Origin: Lachnospiraceae bacterium
GTDB taxonomy: Bacteria; Bacillota; Clostridia; Lachnospirales; Lachnospiraceae
DNA length: 64,000 nucleotides
Assembly (NCBI GenBank): GCA_910575105.1
Contig: CAJTDK010000001.1
Span: 62,001 to 126,000, forward strand
Direction of reading: 5' to 3'
The notes beneath the pieces were generated by a model. The model did no database searches. It saw only the letters and a list, made by a program, of their open reading frames with translations, and was not told the origin of the DNA. Both the position numbers and the translations under genes were made by a program. Positions 36,303-45,086 of the stretch are shown here, piece after piece (the first letter of the stretch is position 1; each line of letters starts with the position of its first letter).

Positions 36303-36358
36303 TTTATCTTAGTATTTTTCTACGGTACAATGTTATCAATTTACTAAGATAAAGTCAA
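36303..36358 (-). promoter_or_regulatory. Importer promoter bracketed by a perfect 12-bp inverted repeat
   Basis: TTTATCTTAGTA (36303-36314) is repeated inverted as TACTAAGATAAA (36342-36353) with 27 nt between. Minus-strand promoter: -35 TTGACT 36353-36358, -10 TAACAT 36330-36335, spacer 17. One arm lies between the two promoter boxes, the other downstream of the start site: an operator pair for an unknown repressor, or a leader stem if both arms were transcribed. Confidence 0.65.
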
Positions 36359-36439
36359 CAAGAAAATAATGTTTTTTACTCATCCTCCAGCATCCAAAGC
36401 CCTGCCGTACCGGTAACCAGAAGAGAGAACGTAACTGCC

Positions 36440-36722
36440 CCGGCCGGCGTCTCGGTGGAGCTTTCCATGTTCTGGGTGCTGTCGGGAATCTCGATTTTCT
36501 GGTTCATCGTACAGGGATATGTCATCGCTGTCTGCCTGTCCTTTTTTGTCCAAAGATATTTTCTGCGATCGCCTTCGACTCTGGCGGCGTTGCGTCCGGG
36601 CCGATGACTGCTACGTTTCTGCCTCCCTTTGTCATTGGCGCCTGCCAGACGATGGGCGGGGATATCGTAAGGGACGCTTTTGGTATTATCGCCATGGTCG
36701 CCATGACGCCGCCTCCACAGAG
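36440..36722 (+). pseudogene. DUF1538 gene fragment, plus-strand piece, frameshifted
   Basis: Plus-strand translation gives a hydrophobic stretch (LSGISIFWFIVQGYVIAVCLS) and, after one base is restored near 36549 (GTCCAAAG for an expected GTCCCAAAG), KIFSAIAFDSGGVASGPMTA and then FGIIAMVAMTPP, the hallmark of the second half of DUF1538 membrane proteins. The piece ends at about 36722 where an opposed fragment of the same gene begins. No start or stop fits a working protein. Confidence 0.7.
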
Positions 36723-36734
36723 TTTTCGATCTGT

Positions 36735-37087
36735 GACAGAGGCGCAGGCGTACAGCCCGTTCCCTCCGGCTGGTAGACAAGGCCGAGGAGCAAAACAGCA
36801 CGGATCAAACCGATGGAACACAGGGCGACCAGGCCGAAACTGTCATCCTCCGCATGCTTATCACTTGGCACAGCAGCAAAGCCGATACCCAGCGTCATGA
36901 TAAACGGAACAGTCATCGGTCCGGTAGTCACACCGCCGGAATCAAAGGCCACAGCCAGAAAGTCCTCCGAGTCAAATAGGGTCAGAACAAATACCATGAT
37001 ATAGAACAGGATTAAAAACACGGAAAGCGGAACGGAAAACAGCATACGCACCATCGCTACTGCAAAAAACAGCCCGACTACCGTCCC
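36735..37087 (-). pseudogene. DUF1538 gene fragment, minus-strand piece
   Basis: Minus-strand translation from 37087 gives GTVVGLFFAVAMVRMLFSVP, LAVAFDSGGVTTGPMTVPFI and DSFGLVALCSIG, the other half of a DUF1538 protein (two internally homologous halves). It is truncated at both ends: the 5' side runs directly into the ECF gene's stop codon in the same frame, the 3' side ends at the opposed fragment. Intact DUF1538 proteins are multi-pass membrane proteins of unknown, possibly transport, function. Confidence 0.7.
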
Positions 37088-37624
37088 TTATGCCGTCTTG
37101 CTCTGCCCGTTGGCAATCTGCCGGACATCCGGAACCGCCAGCAAGACGGGGTAAAGCACTACGCCGAGGATAAGCCCGCTGACTCCCTGGATCAGATTAG
37201 CCGGCACACTCGCCGCCGCTGCCGCCGCCCCGTAGAGCATGACCTCACACAGGAAATACCCGCCTGCAACCAGTATGATATCTCCCACACCGCCAAGAAC
37301 CACCGCTGTATAACGGCTCTTAGACGTCTTTCCGATCCTTTGATAGATCGTCCCCGCTGTAAAAGCAACCGCACCCTTTATCACAAATGTGATCGGGACA
37401 TAGAGAAAATATGCGCCCAGCAGATCAGCCATTGCAGAGCCGATTCCTGCCGCCAGAAAACCCCACCCGGGACCAAGGATGACCCCACACAAGATAACTA
37501 CCGCATCACCCGGGTGGATATATCCGCCGGTACCCGGCGTCGGAATACGTACCGCCATCGTAGCGGCACATGCCAGAGCTGCGAACAGCGCAGCCGTAAC
37601 CAGTTTTTTCAGATTAGCATTCAT
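37088..37624 (-). CDS. ECF transporter substrate-binding (S) component
   Basis: A 178-residue membrane protein with about five or six helices. The N-terminal part, LACAATMAVRIPTPGTGGYI followed by HPGDAVVILCGVILGP and GFLAAGIGSAMADLLGAY, matches the ECF S-component fold of the riboflavin-like group (ECF_trnsprt/DUF1393). It binds a vitamin or precursor and needs the shared EcfAAT module encoded elsewhere. No riboswitch could be recognised in the 135-nt leader. Its stop abuts a DUF1538 fragment, so the 3' flank is rearranged, but the gene itself looks intact. Confidence 0.85.
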   Translation of the reverse strand: MNANLKKLVTAALFAALACAATMAVRIPTPGTGGYIHPGDAVVILCGVILGPGWGFLAAGIGSAMADLLGAYFLYVPITFVIKGAVAFTAGTIYQRIGKTSKSRYTAVVLGGVGDIILVAGGYFLCEVMLYGAAAAAASVPANLIQGVSGLILGVVLYPVLLAVPDVRQIANGQSKTA

Positions 37625-37759
37625 AATTAAGACCTCTTTTCCTTCAAGTAACTTATTGATTTCCCATACTGTATAACAGATTTGGCATGAAGGAAATAGC
37701 CAATATTGATTAATCTGACCAGTCCAGTTTGCTGCGCTGACTAAATCTTATCGTTTATC

Positions 37760-39547
37760 CTATAATTTATCTTCTACAAATTCCCGCATTCCCTGCAGGA
37801 TAAGCCACACCGAGGTCGCCCCTGCATCCTGATACCCGACGGCCCTCTCCATCAGTGATTTGGCGCGTCCGAATCTGGCCTGGTACTTTTTTGTATCCTC
37901 AACTCCCTTTGCCGCTGCTTCTTCCGCTGCCTTAAGCATAGCAAGCAGCCCTTTGCCGCTGCTTTCTTCCATCGCTTCCACCGCCGGCACCAGCGCGTCT
38001 ACCATCGTCTTATCGCCTACCTCTGCCTTTCCTCTCTCCTGGATGGCCGCAAGGCTCTTCCTCTCCATTCCGGCAAGATCCGCGGCTGTCAAGACACTTG
38101 CCGGCTCCATCCCCTTTGCTCCTGCCAGGTACAGACTTCCGAAGATTACCCCCGATGCTCCGCCCATGGACAAAAGCATAGCCTTTCCCGCCGCCTCGAA
38201 GATGGCGTATACGTTCTCCTCGCCCTCCATCTTAAGCAGCTTCCTTTTTGCCTTCTGCATGCCGCCCGCCATTCCGATCCCGTGGTCCCCGTCTCCGATG
38301 GCGCTGTCGATCTCCGTCAAATAAGGCTTCTTTGCGATGATCTTGTCCGCGATATAGATAAGCATGTTCCTGGCATCCTCTGCATTAAGCTCGGTGAGGA
38401 CGCCCTCCCTGCTCCTTACGATCCTGGCCGCTTCCACATCATTTTCGTCAAACTCCGGCTCCTCTGCCGGTGTGCCGCCAGCTTGGGAGCCGCCGTCTTC
38501 CAACGACGCGTCACGGTTATCTTCTGCCTGCAAGGTTCCGGCTGCGGCCAGCTCTCCTTTCGCGTAGAACGGGCAGTAGCAGGGCATATCGTAGTAGCCC
38601 TTAAGCTCCTCGTCCAGCTTAAACAGGGTGATGGAAAAGCCGCCCATCTCCTGGCTGGTGCAGTAGCTGTTGAGGTCTGTGTCATATACCTTGATGCCGT
38701 CCCGGTCCAGAAGCTTTTTCACCTTCCGGTAAGCGATGGCAAGCTCTGTGATGGTAGTGGAGCCAAGGCCGTTCACCAGCACGCACACCTCGTCGCCCGC
38801 CTTAAGCTGTGCATCCTCCATGATCTGCGTGTACATCTTCTCTACCAATACGTCCGCATCCTGCCATGTGGTGCGCAGCACGCCTCTTTCTCCGTGAAGC
38901 CCCATGCCGTACTCGATCTCGCCCTCTGGCAGCTCAAAGATCGGCTTATCTATACCGGGAAGCTGCGCCGGCGCTGTGGCAACTCCGATAGTCTTTGTGT
39001 TATCCCTTGCTTTTTCCGTCACTCTTGTCACTTCCTCAAGGGACAGTCCCGCATCACATGCAGCCCCGGCAATCTTTACGACAAATACATCTCCTGCAAT
39101 GCCCCGCCGGTCTTCGATCCTATTCTTCGGCGCGGACGCTACGTCATCCCATACGCGCACATGGGTGGTAGGGATTCCTTCATCATTCAGGAACTCCTCG
39201 CCCATATCAAAGTTCAGATTGTCACCCGCGTAGCAGCCATAGACGAAGATAACGCCCTTCCCCTGATCAACTGCTTTTGCGGTCTCATAGACGGTATTGG
39301 GATCCGGCGATGCGAAGATATTGCCGCAGGCCGCCGCGTCCGCAAGCCCCTTCCCCACAAACCCGGAAAACATCGGCTCATGGCCGCTGCCGCCGCCGAT
39401 AACGAGGGCGACCTTGCCCTTTCTTCTCTGCCGGAGGATAACACCGTTTACCTTCGGATGCTTCTCGTAATATCTTCCATAGGCACTGATGTAACCCTCC
39501 ATCATCTCCGATACAACATTATCCGGTGAGTTAATAATTTTTCTCAT
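37760..39547 (-). CDS. dhaKL: Dihydroxyacetone kinase, DhaK-DhaL fusion (ATP-dependent)
   Basis: A 595-residue two-domain kinase. DhaK (about 1-335): GGGSGHEPMFSGFVGKG, GCYAGDNLNFDMG and the substrate-binding histidine in EYGMGLHGERG. Linker about 345-385, acidic. DhaL (about 390-595): SAIGDGDHGIGMAGG with the metal-binding aspartates, and DTKKYQARFGRAK, DAGATS at the end. The fusion implies ATP as phosphoryl donor rather than the PTS. It phosphorylates dihydroxyacetone or a related short keto-sugar. Start 39547 has AGAGAGG; it has its own promoter and is next to the kinase-dehydrogenase operon. Confidence 0.94.
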   Translation of the reverse strand: MRKIINSPDNVVSEMMEGYISAYGRYYEKHPKVNGVILRQRRKGKVALVIGGGSGHEPMFSGFVGKGLADAAACGNIFASPDPNTVYETAKAVDQGKGVIFVYGCYAGDNLNFDMGEEFLNDEGIPTTHVRVWDDVASAPKNRIEDRRGIAGDVFVVKIAGAACDAGLSLEEVTRVTEKARDNTKTIGVATAPAQLPGIDKPIFELPEGEIEYGMGLHGERGVLRTTWQDADVLVEKMYTQIMEDAQLKAGDEVCVLVNGLGSTTITELAIAYRKVKKLLDRDGIKVYDTDLNSYCTSQEMGGFSITLFKLDEELKGYYDMPCYCPFYAKGELAAAGTLQAEDNRDASLEDGGSQAGGTPAEEPEFDENDVEAARIVRSREGVLTELNAEDARNMLIYIADKIIAKKPYLTEIDSAIGDGDHGIGMAGGMQKAKRKLLKMEGEENVYAIFEAAGKAMLLSMGGASGVIFGSLYLAGAKGMEPASVLTAADLAGMERKSLAAIQERGKAEVGDKTMVDALVPAVEAMEESSGKGLLAMLKAAEEAAAKGVEDTKKYQARFGRAKSLMERAVGYQDAGATSVWLILQGMREFVEDKL

Positions 39548-39581
39548 TATTTTACCTCTCTTCACTAATTTTTATATCATA

Positions 39582-39610
39582 ATTGTATCACGTTCTAAAT
39601 ATTTTGAAAA
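39582..39610 (-). promoter_or_regulatory. Promoter of dhaKL
   Basis: Minus-strand TTTTCA (39605-39610) and TACAAT (39582-39587), spacer 17, about 35 nt before the start codon. A small TGTGCT-AGCACA hairpin at about 39687-39703, by the upstream kinase stop, has no T-run. Confidence 0.55.
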
Positions 39611-39702
39611 TTATTTTCTACAAGTTTCGCCAATAATTTAGTATAATTTAGAAACAATTCACCCACCAGTAATGGCACTGCTGTGTGCTCCACAAGCACA
39701 TG

Positions 39703-41250
39703 TTATCTGTATCTTTTTACCACCTGGTACAGATCCGCAAAATCGTTTTTGAGATGCCCGTAAAGCCGGTGGTATATCTGGAAATAGTCCATATACATCT
39801 CATGCGCCCGTTTATCCGGCTCCATGTAATCAATATAATTAACCTTCTCCTTCGCGATCGAAAAATCCTTCCATACCCCGGCCGAGACGCCCGCCAGGAT
39901 CGCATCGCCGTATGGCGCACCCACACGGTTTTCCACAAATGCGGTGGGCACATTGAACACATCGGTGATGATCCTGCGCCACAGCCTGCTCTTAGCGCCG
40001 CCTTCGTTAAGGATGACCGGCGCGTTTGCCCGGATTCCCTTCTTTAACATCAGTCGGTAATTATCATATAGGGCATAGGCCACTCCTTCCATAAATGCGC
40101 GGATAAGATGCCCCTTCGTATGGCGTGCGGACAGGCCGAACACGGTTCCTCTCGCTTTCGCATCCCACAAGACCGTCCTCTCTCCGGCAAGATAAGGCAG
40201 CACCAAAAGCCCTTCACTCCCGGCCGGAACTTTTTCTGCTTCTTTATTCATGATGTCATAGACGTCCATATCCGCCATAAGCTTTGCCGTCTCCTGCTCC
40301 ATCTGGCAGAAATTGTCCCGCAGGTATCTGAGCACCTGCCCGCCTGTGAGCACTACAGCAATGGAGATAAAATCATTGCAGGAGTTGGTGGTATAGGCAT
40401 CATTGCACACAAGGTCGATAAATTCCCTGCTGTTGTTTACCACGCCCATGACCCCGCATGTCCCAAGGTTGATCTGGACGTCTCCCGGGGAGATGGCGCC
40501 GCCGCCCACGAAGCCTGCGTTGCAGTCCACCTGTCCTGCACATACCGGGATACCTTCCACAAGCCCCAGCGCCCTGGCGGCTTCCTCTGTCACCCTTCCT
40601 ACGATCTCTTCGCACGGATACAATTGAGGCATAAGCTCCATATCAATTCCCAGCTTTTCCATAAGCGCGCTGTCGAACTCTTTTTTGCGGATATCGTAGG
40701 CAACTCCCCAGAAGCCGCCGTGAGAATAACTCATGGCGGCCTTTCCGGTCATTTTAAACCGCACGAAACCATCTATGGTGAGTGTCTTCCAGATTCTTTT
40801 ATAATCCTCGGGACGGTTTTCCTTTTCCCACATAATGTTGACCATGGTAGGATAATCCTCTATCCGGTTCCCGTTTATTTCAAAGATCTCATCTACGCCG
40901 ATATGTTCTCTGAGCCACTCTACCTGGCTGACCGCACGTCTGTCCATAAGATTGTAAGCGCGGTTGACTGGATTACCTTCCCGGTCGATCATCACCAGGC
41001 AGGGCTGCGCTGAGGATATGCCGATACCGCATATCTTTTCCGGCGAAACGCCTGATTTTTCCAAGCACTCCCTGATCGTATCGCAGGCCAGCGTCCAGTA
41101 ATTCCCAGCGTCATGCTCAGACCACCCGGGCCTGTCTGTATAGATGGGATACTCCCGGAAAGCGTATGCCAGCACATCTGCATTTTCATCGATTATGCAT
41201 GCCTTCCCGCCGCCTGTTCCGTAATCAATGCCTATCATATACCGTTCCAT
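39703..41250 (-). CDS. FGGY-family carbohydrate kinase
   Basis: A 515-residue sugar kinase. N-terminal ATP/metal motif IGIDYGTGGGKACII, substrate region GWSEHDAGNYW and GISSAQPCLVMID, hinge GTCGVMGVVNNS, and the C-terminal FGGY-type NEGGAKSRLWRRIITDVF. The family phosphorylates ribulose, xylulose, glycerol, erythritol-type or similar substrates; closest by eye to xylulo/ribulokinase-like members, but the sugar is not determinable. Start at 41250 has AGGAGG; the upstream frame overlaps lpd. Last gene of the E1-E2-E3 operon, which makes a joint catabolic pathway likely. Confidence 0.92.
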   Translation of the reverse strand: MERYMIGIDYGTGGGKACIIDENADVLAYAFREYPIYTDRPGWSEHDAGNYWTLACDTIRECLEKSGVSPEKICGIGISSAQPCLVMIDREGNPVNRAYNLMDRRAVSQVEWLREHIGVDEIFEINGNRIEDYPTMVNIMWEKENRPEDYKRIWKTLTIDGFVRFKMTGKAAMSYSHGGFWGVAYDIRKKEFDSALMEKLGIDMELMPQLYPCEEIVGRVTEEAARALGLVEGIPVCAGQVDCNAGFVGGGAISPGDVQINLGTCGVMGVVNNSREFIDLVCNDAYTTNSCNDFISIAVVLTGGQVLRYLRDNFCQMEQETAKLMADMDVYDIMNKEAEKVPAGSEGLLVLPYLAGERTVLWDAKARGTVFGLSARHTKGHLIRAFMEGVAYALYDNYRLMLKKGIRANAPVILNEGGAKSRLWRRIITDVFNVPTAFVENRVGAPYGDAILAGVSAGVWKDFSIAKEKVNYIDYMEPDKRAHEMYMDYFQIYHRLYGHLKNDFADLYQVVKRYR

Positions 41251-41261
41251 AAACACTCCTC

Positions 41262-42665
41262 CTATCTCACTGCACCATGCACGCTCTTTCCGAAGCAGTC
41301 TAAGGCTGCCTCTTTTATCATCTCCGACAGGGACGGATGAGCTACGATCAGTTGCTGCCACTCGTTTAATGTCATCCTTTCCTTTACTGCAAGAGCCGCG
41401 AATGAGAGCATCTCCGGCGCCCCTTCCCCTATGATCTGTATGCCGGCCGTCGTCTCTGACTCTCTGTCCATGACCACCTGTACAAGTCCCTCTGCTCCTT
41501 CCGCCAGAGCCATCCCGTTTCCTGAATAGGAAAATTCGCCCCTGACCGCGTCGATTCCCTTATCCCGCGCCTCCGCCTGGGTAAGTCCCACCGCCGCATA
41601 GGGCGGAATCGTGTAGATGCACCGCGGCATCTCCGGCGCCGCGAAAGCTTTCTCTATTTTGCATACTGTCGTCCCGTCTTTTCCAAGAATATGCGCTACC
41701 GCCGTCCCACCTTCCGCATAGGCAGCGTGGGCAAGCTGATACCCGCCGATGACATCACCGACAGCGTAGATATGAGGTACGCTTGTCTGCATATGCCCGT
41801 CTACCCATATCTCCTTCTTCTCTGTGAGGGCAAGGCCAAGCTTTTCTGTATCAATCCCCCGGCATACCGGCTTGCGGCCTGCCGCTAAGATGACTACATC
41901 CGCATAGATCTCCTCCGGTTTTTCTCCCTGAAAAAATACTCTCCGACTCTGCCCTGCCTTCTCGATCACCTTGACCCTGCAGCCGGTGCTTATCCGGATC
42001 CCCCGCTTCACCAGTTCCTTTTGTAAGTAAGCGGTCATCCGCCCATCCTCCGCCGGAAACAATGCCGGCATCGCTTCTAATACCGTCACCTCAGAGCCGA
42101 AAGAGCAGTACGCACTGGCAAGCTCCATACCGATCACACCGCCTCCGATAATCACAAGACGCCGCGGCACCCGCTCAAGGGCCAGCGCCTGCGTACTGTT
42201 GACCGTATACTCTGCCCCGGCTATGGGCACAGACATGCTCTCAGATCCTGTCGCTATGATAATGTCCTTTGCTTCATAGCTTTTCCCCTCGCATTCCACC
42301 CTTCCAGGTTCCTTTAAAAAAGCAAAGCCATGAATGACTCTTACCTGATTGGCTTTTAAAAGATATGCCACACCTCCGGTAAGCTTTTTTATTACCTCTT
42401 CTCTTCCCTTCTGAATCTTCTTAAAGCTGAACAGCCCCGGCTCCCTGAAGATTTCTTTGTCCGTCAGCGCCCTGACTTTTTCAAGGGCAGCCGCTTTATC
42501 CAGAAGATATTTTGCAGGGATGCAGCCTTCATTCAGACAGGTGCCGCCGATGGCGCCGCCCGCAAACAGCAGCACCGAAAGTCCCTCCCTGGCGGCAGTT
42601 ATGGCGGAAAAATAGCCGCCCGGACCGCCGCCGATCACAATTAGGTCATATCTGTTTTCTTCCAT
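41262..42665 (-). CDS. lpdA: Dihydrolipoyl dehydrogenase (E3)
   Basis: A 467-residue flavoprotein that reoxidises dihydrolipoyl groups with NAD. FAD motif IGGGPGGYFSAITAAREG at residues 11-28, redox-active disulfide GGTCLNEGCIPAKYLL near 40, NAD-binding IIGGGVIGMELAS near 174, second FAD motif IYAVGDVIGGYQLAH near 305, and the C-terminal catalytic pair in VAHPSLSEM (His-x4-Glu). No lipoyl domain of its own. Lies between E2 and the FGGY kinase in the same operon. Confidence 0.95.
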   Translation of the reverse strand: MEENRYDLIVIGGGPGGYFSAITAAREGLSVLLFAGGAIGGTCLNEGCIPAKYLLDKAAALEKVRALTDKEIFREPGLFSFKKIQKGREEVIKKLTGGVAYLLKANQVRVIHGFAFLKEPGRVECEGKSYEAKDIIIATGSESMSVPIAGAEYTVNSTQALALERVPRRLVIIGGGVIGMELASAYCSFGSEVTVLEAMPALFPAEDGRMTAYLQKELVKRGIRISTGCRVKVIEKAGQSRRVFFQGEKPEEIYADVVILAAGRKPVCRGIDTEKLGLALTEKKEIWVDGHMQTSVPHIYAVGDVIGGYQLAHAAYAEGGTAVAHILGKDGTTVCKIEKAFAAPEMPRCIYTIPPYAAVGLTQAEARDKGIDAVRGEFSYSGNGMALAEGAEGLVQVVMDRESETTAGIQIIGEGAPEMLSFAALAVKERMTLNEWQQLIVAHPSLSEMIKEAALDCFGKSVHGAVR

Positions 42666-42703
42666 ACTATATTCACCTCTGTTTCTTCGCCAGTTATCTC
42701 CGT

Positions 42704-44104
42704 CTACAGCAATGCCAGCGCCAGGTTCTCGGTTATCTTCTTCAGTTCCGTCAAAAATCCCGCGCCGTACGCGCCGTCAATGACCCGGTGGTCGAAGCTT
42801 CCGGTGACCTTCATCACCGGCACGCTTTTCTGCGCTCCCTCTTTGAAAACCACCTTTTCCTCTATGGCGCCCACAGCCAGAATGCAGACCTGCGGCGGAT
42901 TGATGATAGCGGTAAACTGCGTGACCGGATACATGCCCAGGTTAGAAAGTGTTATGGTTCCCCCTGACATATCCTCCGGGGCAAGCTTCCCGGCTCTTGC
43001 CTTTTTTACCTTCTCTCTGCTGCATATGGATATCCCGGATATGTTCTTTTCCTGAACCTTGTGAACTACCGGAACTACCAGCCCGCCTTCTACCGACACG
43101 GCAAGCCCGATATTGACATCCCTGTGCAGGATAATCTCTGACTCCTTACAGGAGGCGTTCACATAAGGGTAGCTGCGGATCGCGGCTTCCATACATTTGA
43201 ACAGGATGTCATTGTAGGATACCTTCCGATCATCTCCCGAAGAATTTATGATCCCGCGAAGAGCAATGCACTGGGTCATGTCTATCTCTACTGTGACGGT
43301 AAATACCGGGATGCTCTGCACGCTCTCTAACATCCGCCGCGCGATGATTTGCCGCATGTTGGTAAACGGAACCGTGATATCTCCGTCTACTTCTGGTATA
43401 GGAGCTTTTGCCCCTGTATTTTCCGTAGTTCCTTCATCAGCCGCTCCTCCTGCGGATAACCGGCCCGGCGCAATGCTTTCTAAATACGCCTCCACATCCT
43501 GCCGTTTCAGTATATGCTTCCCCAGCCCTTCTGCCACATCTGCCAGTGAGATGTGATTTTCTTTGGCCATGAGCTTCGCATTAGGCATAGCTTTGACCTC
43601 AGCCATATTCATGGCTCGGGAATCCGCCAGAGTCTGTCTTGGGGCATCGTTTGCACCTTTTACTGGATCTTTCCTTCTTCTTTGCATTCTCCTGTCAATG
43701 GGCTGATATTCCTCTTCCTCCAGCATCTCTTTTTCCTGCGGCTTGTCCGCACTGCCTTCTTCCTGCTCTGTCCGCAGTATTTGGTTCTGGCGCACAGCTT
43801 CGTCCGCTCCCGCTGCTGACTGCGCCGTTCTCCCGGCAATCAGTGCTTCTGCCTCTTTACGGTCACCCTCCTCCCCGATCAGGGCGATGACCTCTCCTGC
43901 CGGTACCCGGTCTCCCTCCTCGGCAAGCAGTGCAAGCACAATTCCCTTCGCATAACTTTCCACCGTAAGGGTCGCTTTATCTGTCTCTATCTCAAGAAGC
44001 GCATCTCCACGCTTCACCTTATCCCCACACCTCACCAGCCACGTTCCCACCACCGATATATCCGTCGTCTGACCGCCCGCCGGCATCCTTATCTCCTTCA
44101 TCAT
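42704..44104 (-). CDS. Dihydrolipoamide acyltransferase (E2)
   Basis: A 466-residue core protein of a 2-oxoacid/acetoin dehydrogenase complex. One lipoyl domain (1-77) with the lipoylated lysine in EIETDKATLTVES; charged linker; peripheral subunit-binding domain about 165-205 (NAKLMAKENHISLADV, LKRQDVEAYL); catalytic domain 235-466 with the active-site SFDHRVIDGAYGAGF near the end and the Gly-rich SGGTITLSNLGMYPV. It takes the acyl group from E1 and passes it to CoA. Acetoin and pyruvate versions cannot be separated by eye. Confidence 0.93.
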   Translation of the reverse strand: MMKEIRMPAGGQTTDISVVGTWLVRCGDKVKRGDALLEIETDKATLTVESYAKGIVLALLAEEGDRVPAGEVIALIGEEGDRKEAEALIAGRTAQSAAGADEAVRQNQILRTEQEEGSADKPQEKEMLEEEEYQPIDRRMQRRRKDPVKGANDAPRQTLADSRAMNMAEVKAMPNAKLMAKENHISLADVAEGLGKHILKRQDVEAYLESIAPGRLSAGGAADEGTTENTGAKAPIPEVDGDITVPFTNMRQIIARRMLESVQSIPVFTVTVEIDMTQCIALRGIINSSGDDRKVSYNDILFKCMEAAIRSYPYVNASCKESEIILHRDVNIGLAVSVEGGLVVPVVHKVQEKNISGISICSREKVKKARAGKLAPEDMSGGTITLSNLGMYPVTQFTAIINPPQVCILAVGAIEEKVVFKEGAQKSVPVMKVTGSFDHRVIDGAYGAGFLTELKKITENLALALL

Positions 44105-44116
44105 ATCCCTACCACC

Positions 44117-45031
44117 TTAAAATGCTTTGTTTTCCCCGTTCATTGCACAGATCGTCTCCTCCACGTAACGGATGACCGCCTCCTGCTCCAGCATCAGAAG
44201 GTCTTTGTCCGTGCCGCGCCCAAGTACATCATTGGGATCCATATGATCCACCTCATACTCCGCCAGATACTGTTTCCATGTGTTCAGAACCGCCCGCTTC
44301 ATACCTGTCCCGAAATTCACTTTCGCAACGCCCATCGCTGCCGCCCTTCTTAAGTCCTCCCTGGCAATGCTGGTGCCGCCGTGCAGGACAAGGGGGATAT
44401 CTATCTTCTCCGCCAGCGCGTTCAGTGCATCGTAATTGATCGTCACCATCCCGTCCTCCTTCAGATGGCAGTTCCCCACAGAGACGGCTACCGTATCGAT
44501 TCCCGTTTCCTTTACAAATGCCGCGCAGATATCCGGATCGGTGACTTCGCCGTCATGGAGCTTTCCGGCCGCCGAGTTATAGAGCGGAAGCTCCCCGACT
44601 TCTCCCTCCACTGCCGCGCCGTTTTCATGCGCCCGCTGTGCGATATGCTTCTGAATCTTTGTCAACTGCTCAAGAGGTATCTCTTCTGAGGAAAATACCG
44701 GGGCGTACATGACCATGTCAAAACCATTTTCCGCTGCCCGTATCACCATCTCTTCATCGTCTGATTCGTTAAGGAGCAGGGCCACCGGAACCTTCGCCTC
44801 TTCTGCGATCTGAGACAGCATTGCGTAATAGACTGTAAGGCTTTCTGCGTATCTTCTCTTCGGCTCTCCGATATAAGTCCCGCATACCCCGATGATGACC
44901 GGTGATTTTACATTTTCGGCGGCACGTACCACCGCTAGAGTAGATTCCAGATTCCAGCTCTCAAAATAACCTACCGCGTATTTATGCGCTAACGCATGCT
45001 CCATCAATATTTTTACTGATACTCTGCTCAT
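44117..45031 (-). CDS. Class II aldolase-like protein with altered active site
   Basis: A 304-residue protein of the zinc class II fructose/tagatose-bisphosphate aldolase family: overall length, the start (MSRVSVKILMEHALAHKYAVGYF), the Glu segment VEGEVGELPLY, GNCHLKEDG and LVLHGGTSIARED, with VAKVNFGTGMK after it. Two zinc histidines (GNCH, LHGG) remain. The usual HLDHG, which supplies the catalytic aspartate and a zinc histidine, reads LLLNESDD, so Asp is Asn and His is Glu. It therefore probably does a different reaction or uses another metal arrangement. The gene lies between E1beta and E2, an unusual place that points to a role in supplying the substrate of the complex. Confidence 0.85.
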   Translation of the reverse strand: MSRVSVKILMEHALAHKYAVGYFESWNLESTLAVVRAAENVKSPVIIGVCGTYIGEPKRRYAESLTVYYAMLSQIAEEAKVPVALLLNESDDEEMVIRAAENGFDMVMYAPVFSSEEIPLEQLTKIQKHIAQRAHENGAAVEGEVGELPLYNSAAGKLHDGEVTDPDICAAFVKETGIDTVAVSVGNCHLKEDGMVTINYDALNALAEKIDIPLVLHGGTSIAREDLRRAAAMGVAKVNFGTGMKRAVLNTWKQYLAEYEVDHMDPNDVLGRGTDKDLLMLEQEAVIRYVEETICAMNGENKAF

Positions 45032-45086
45032 ATTTTTTCTCCTTTATCCTTCCACTAATTTTCAGCATTCCGGTCTTCAGCCTTTC

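Noticed and set aside
36376-36801. 141-aa minus-strand frame
   Set aside because: The opposite strand carries recognisable DUF1538 sequence; this frame is its shadow.
37625-37759. Riboswitch before the ECF S component
   Set aside because: The leader was inspected for an FMN, TPP or THF type fold; no conserved blocks could be recognised.
38282-39529. 415-aa plus-strand frame
   Set aside because: Antisense to dhaKL; the long frame follows from codon bias of the real gene, no family resemblance.
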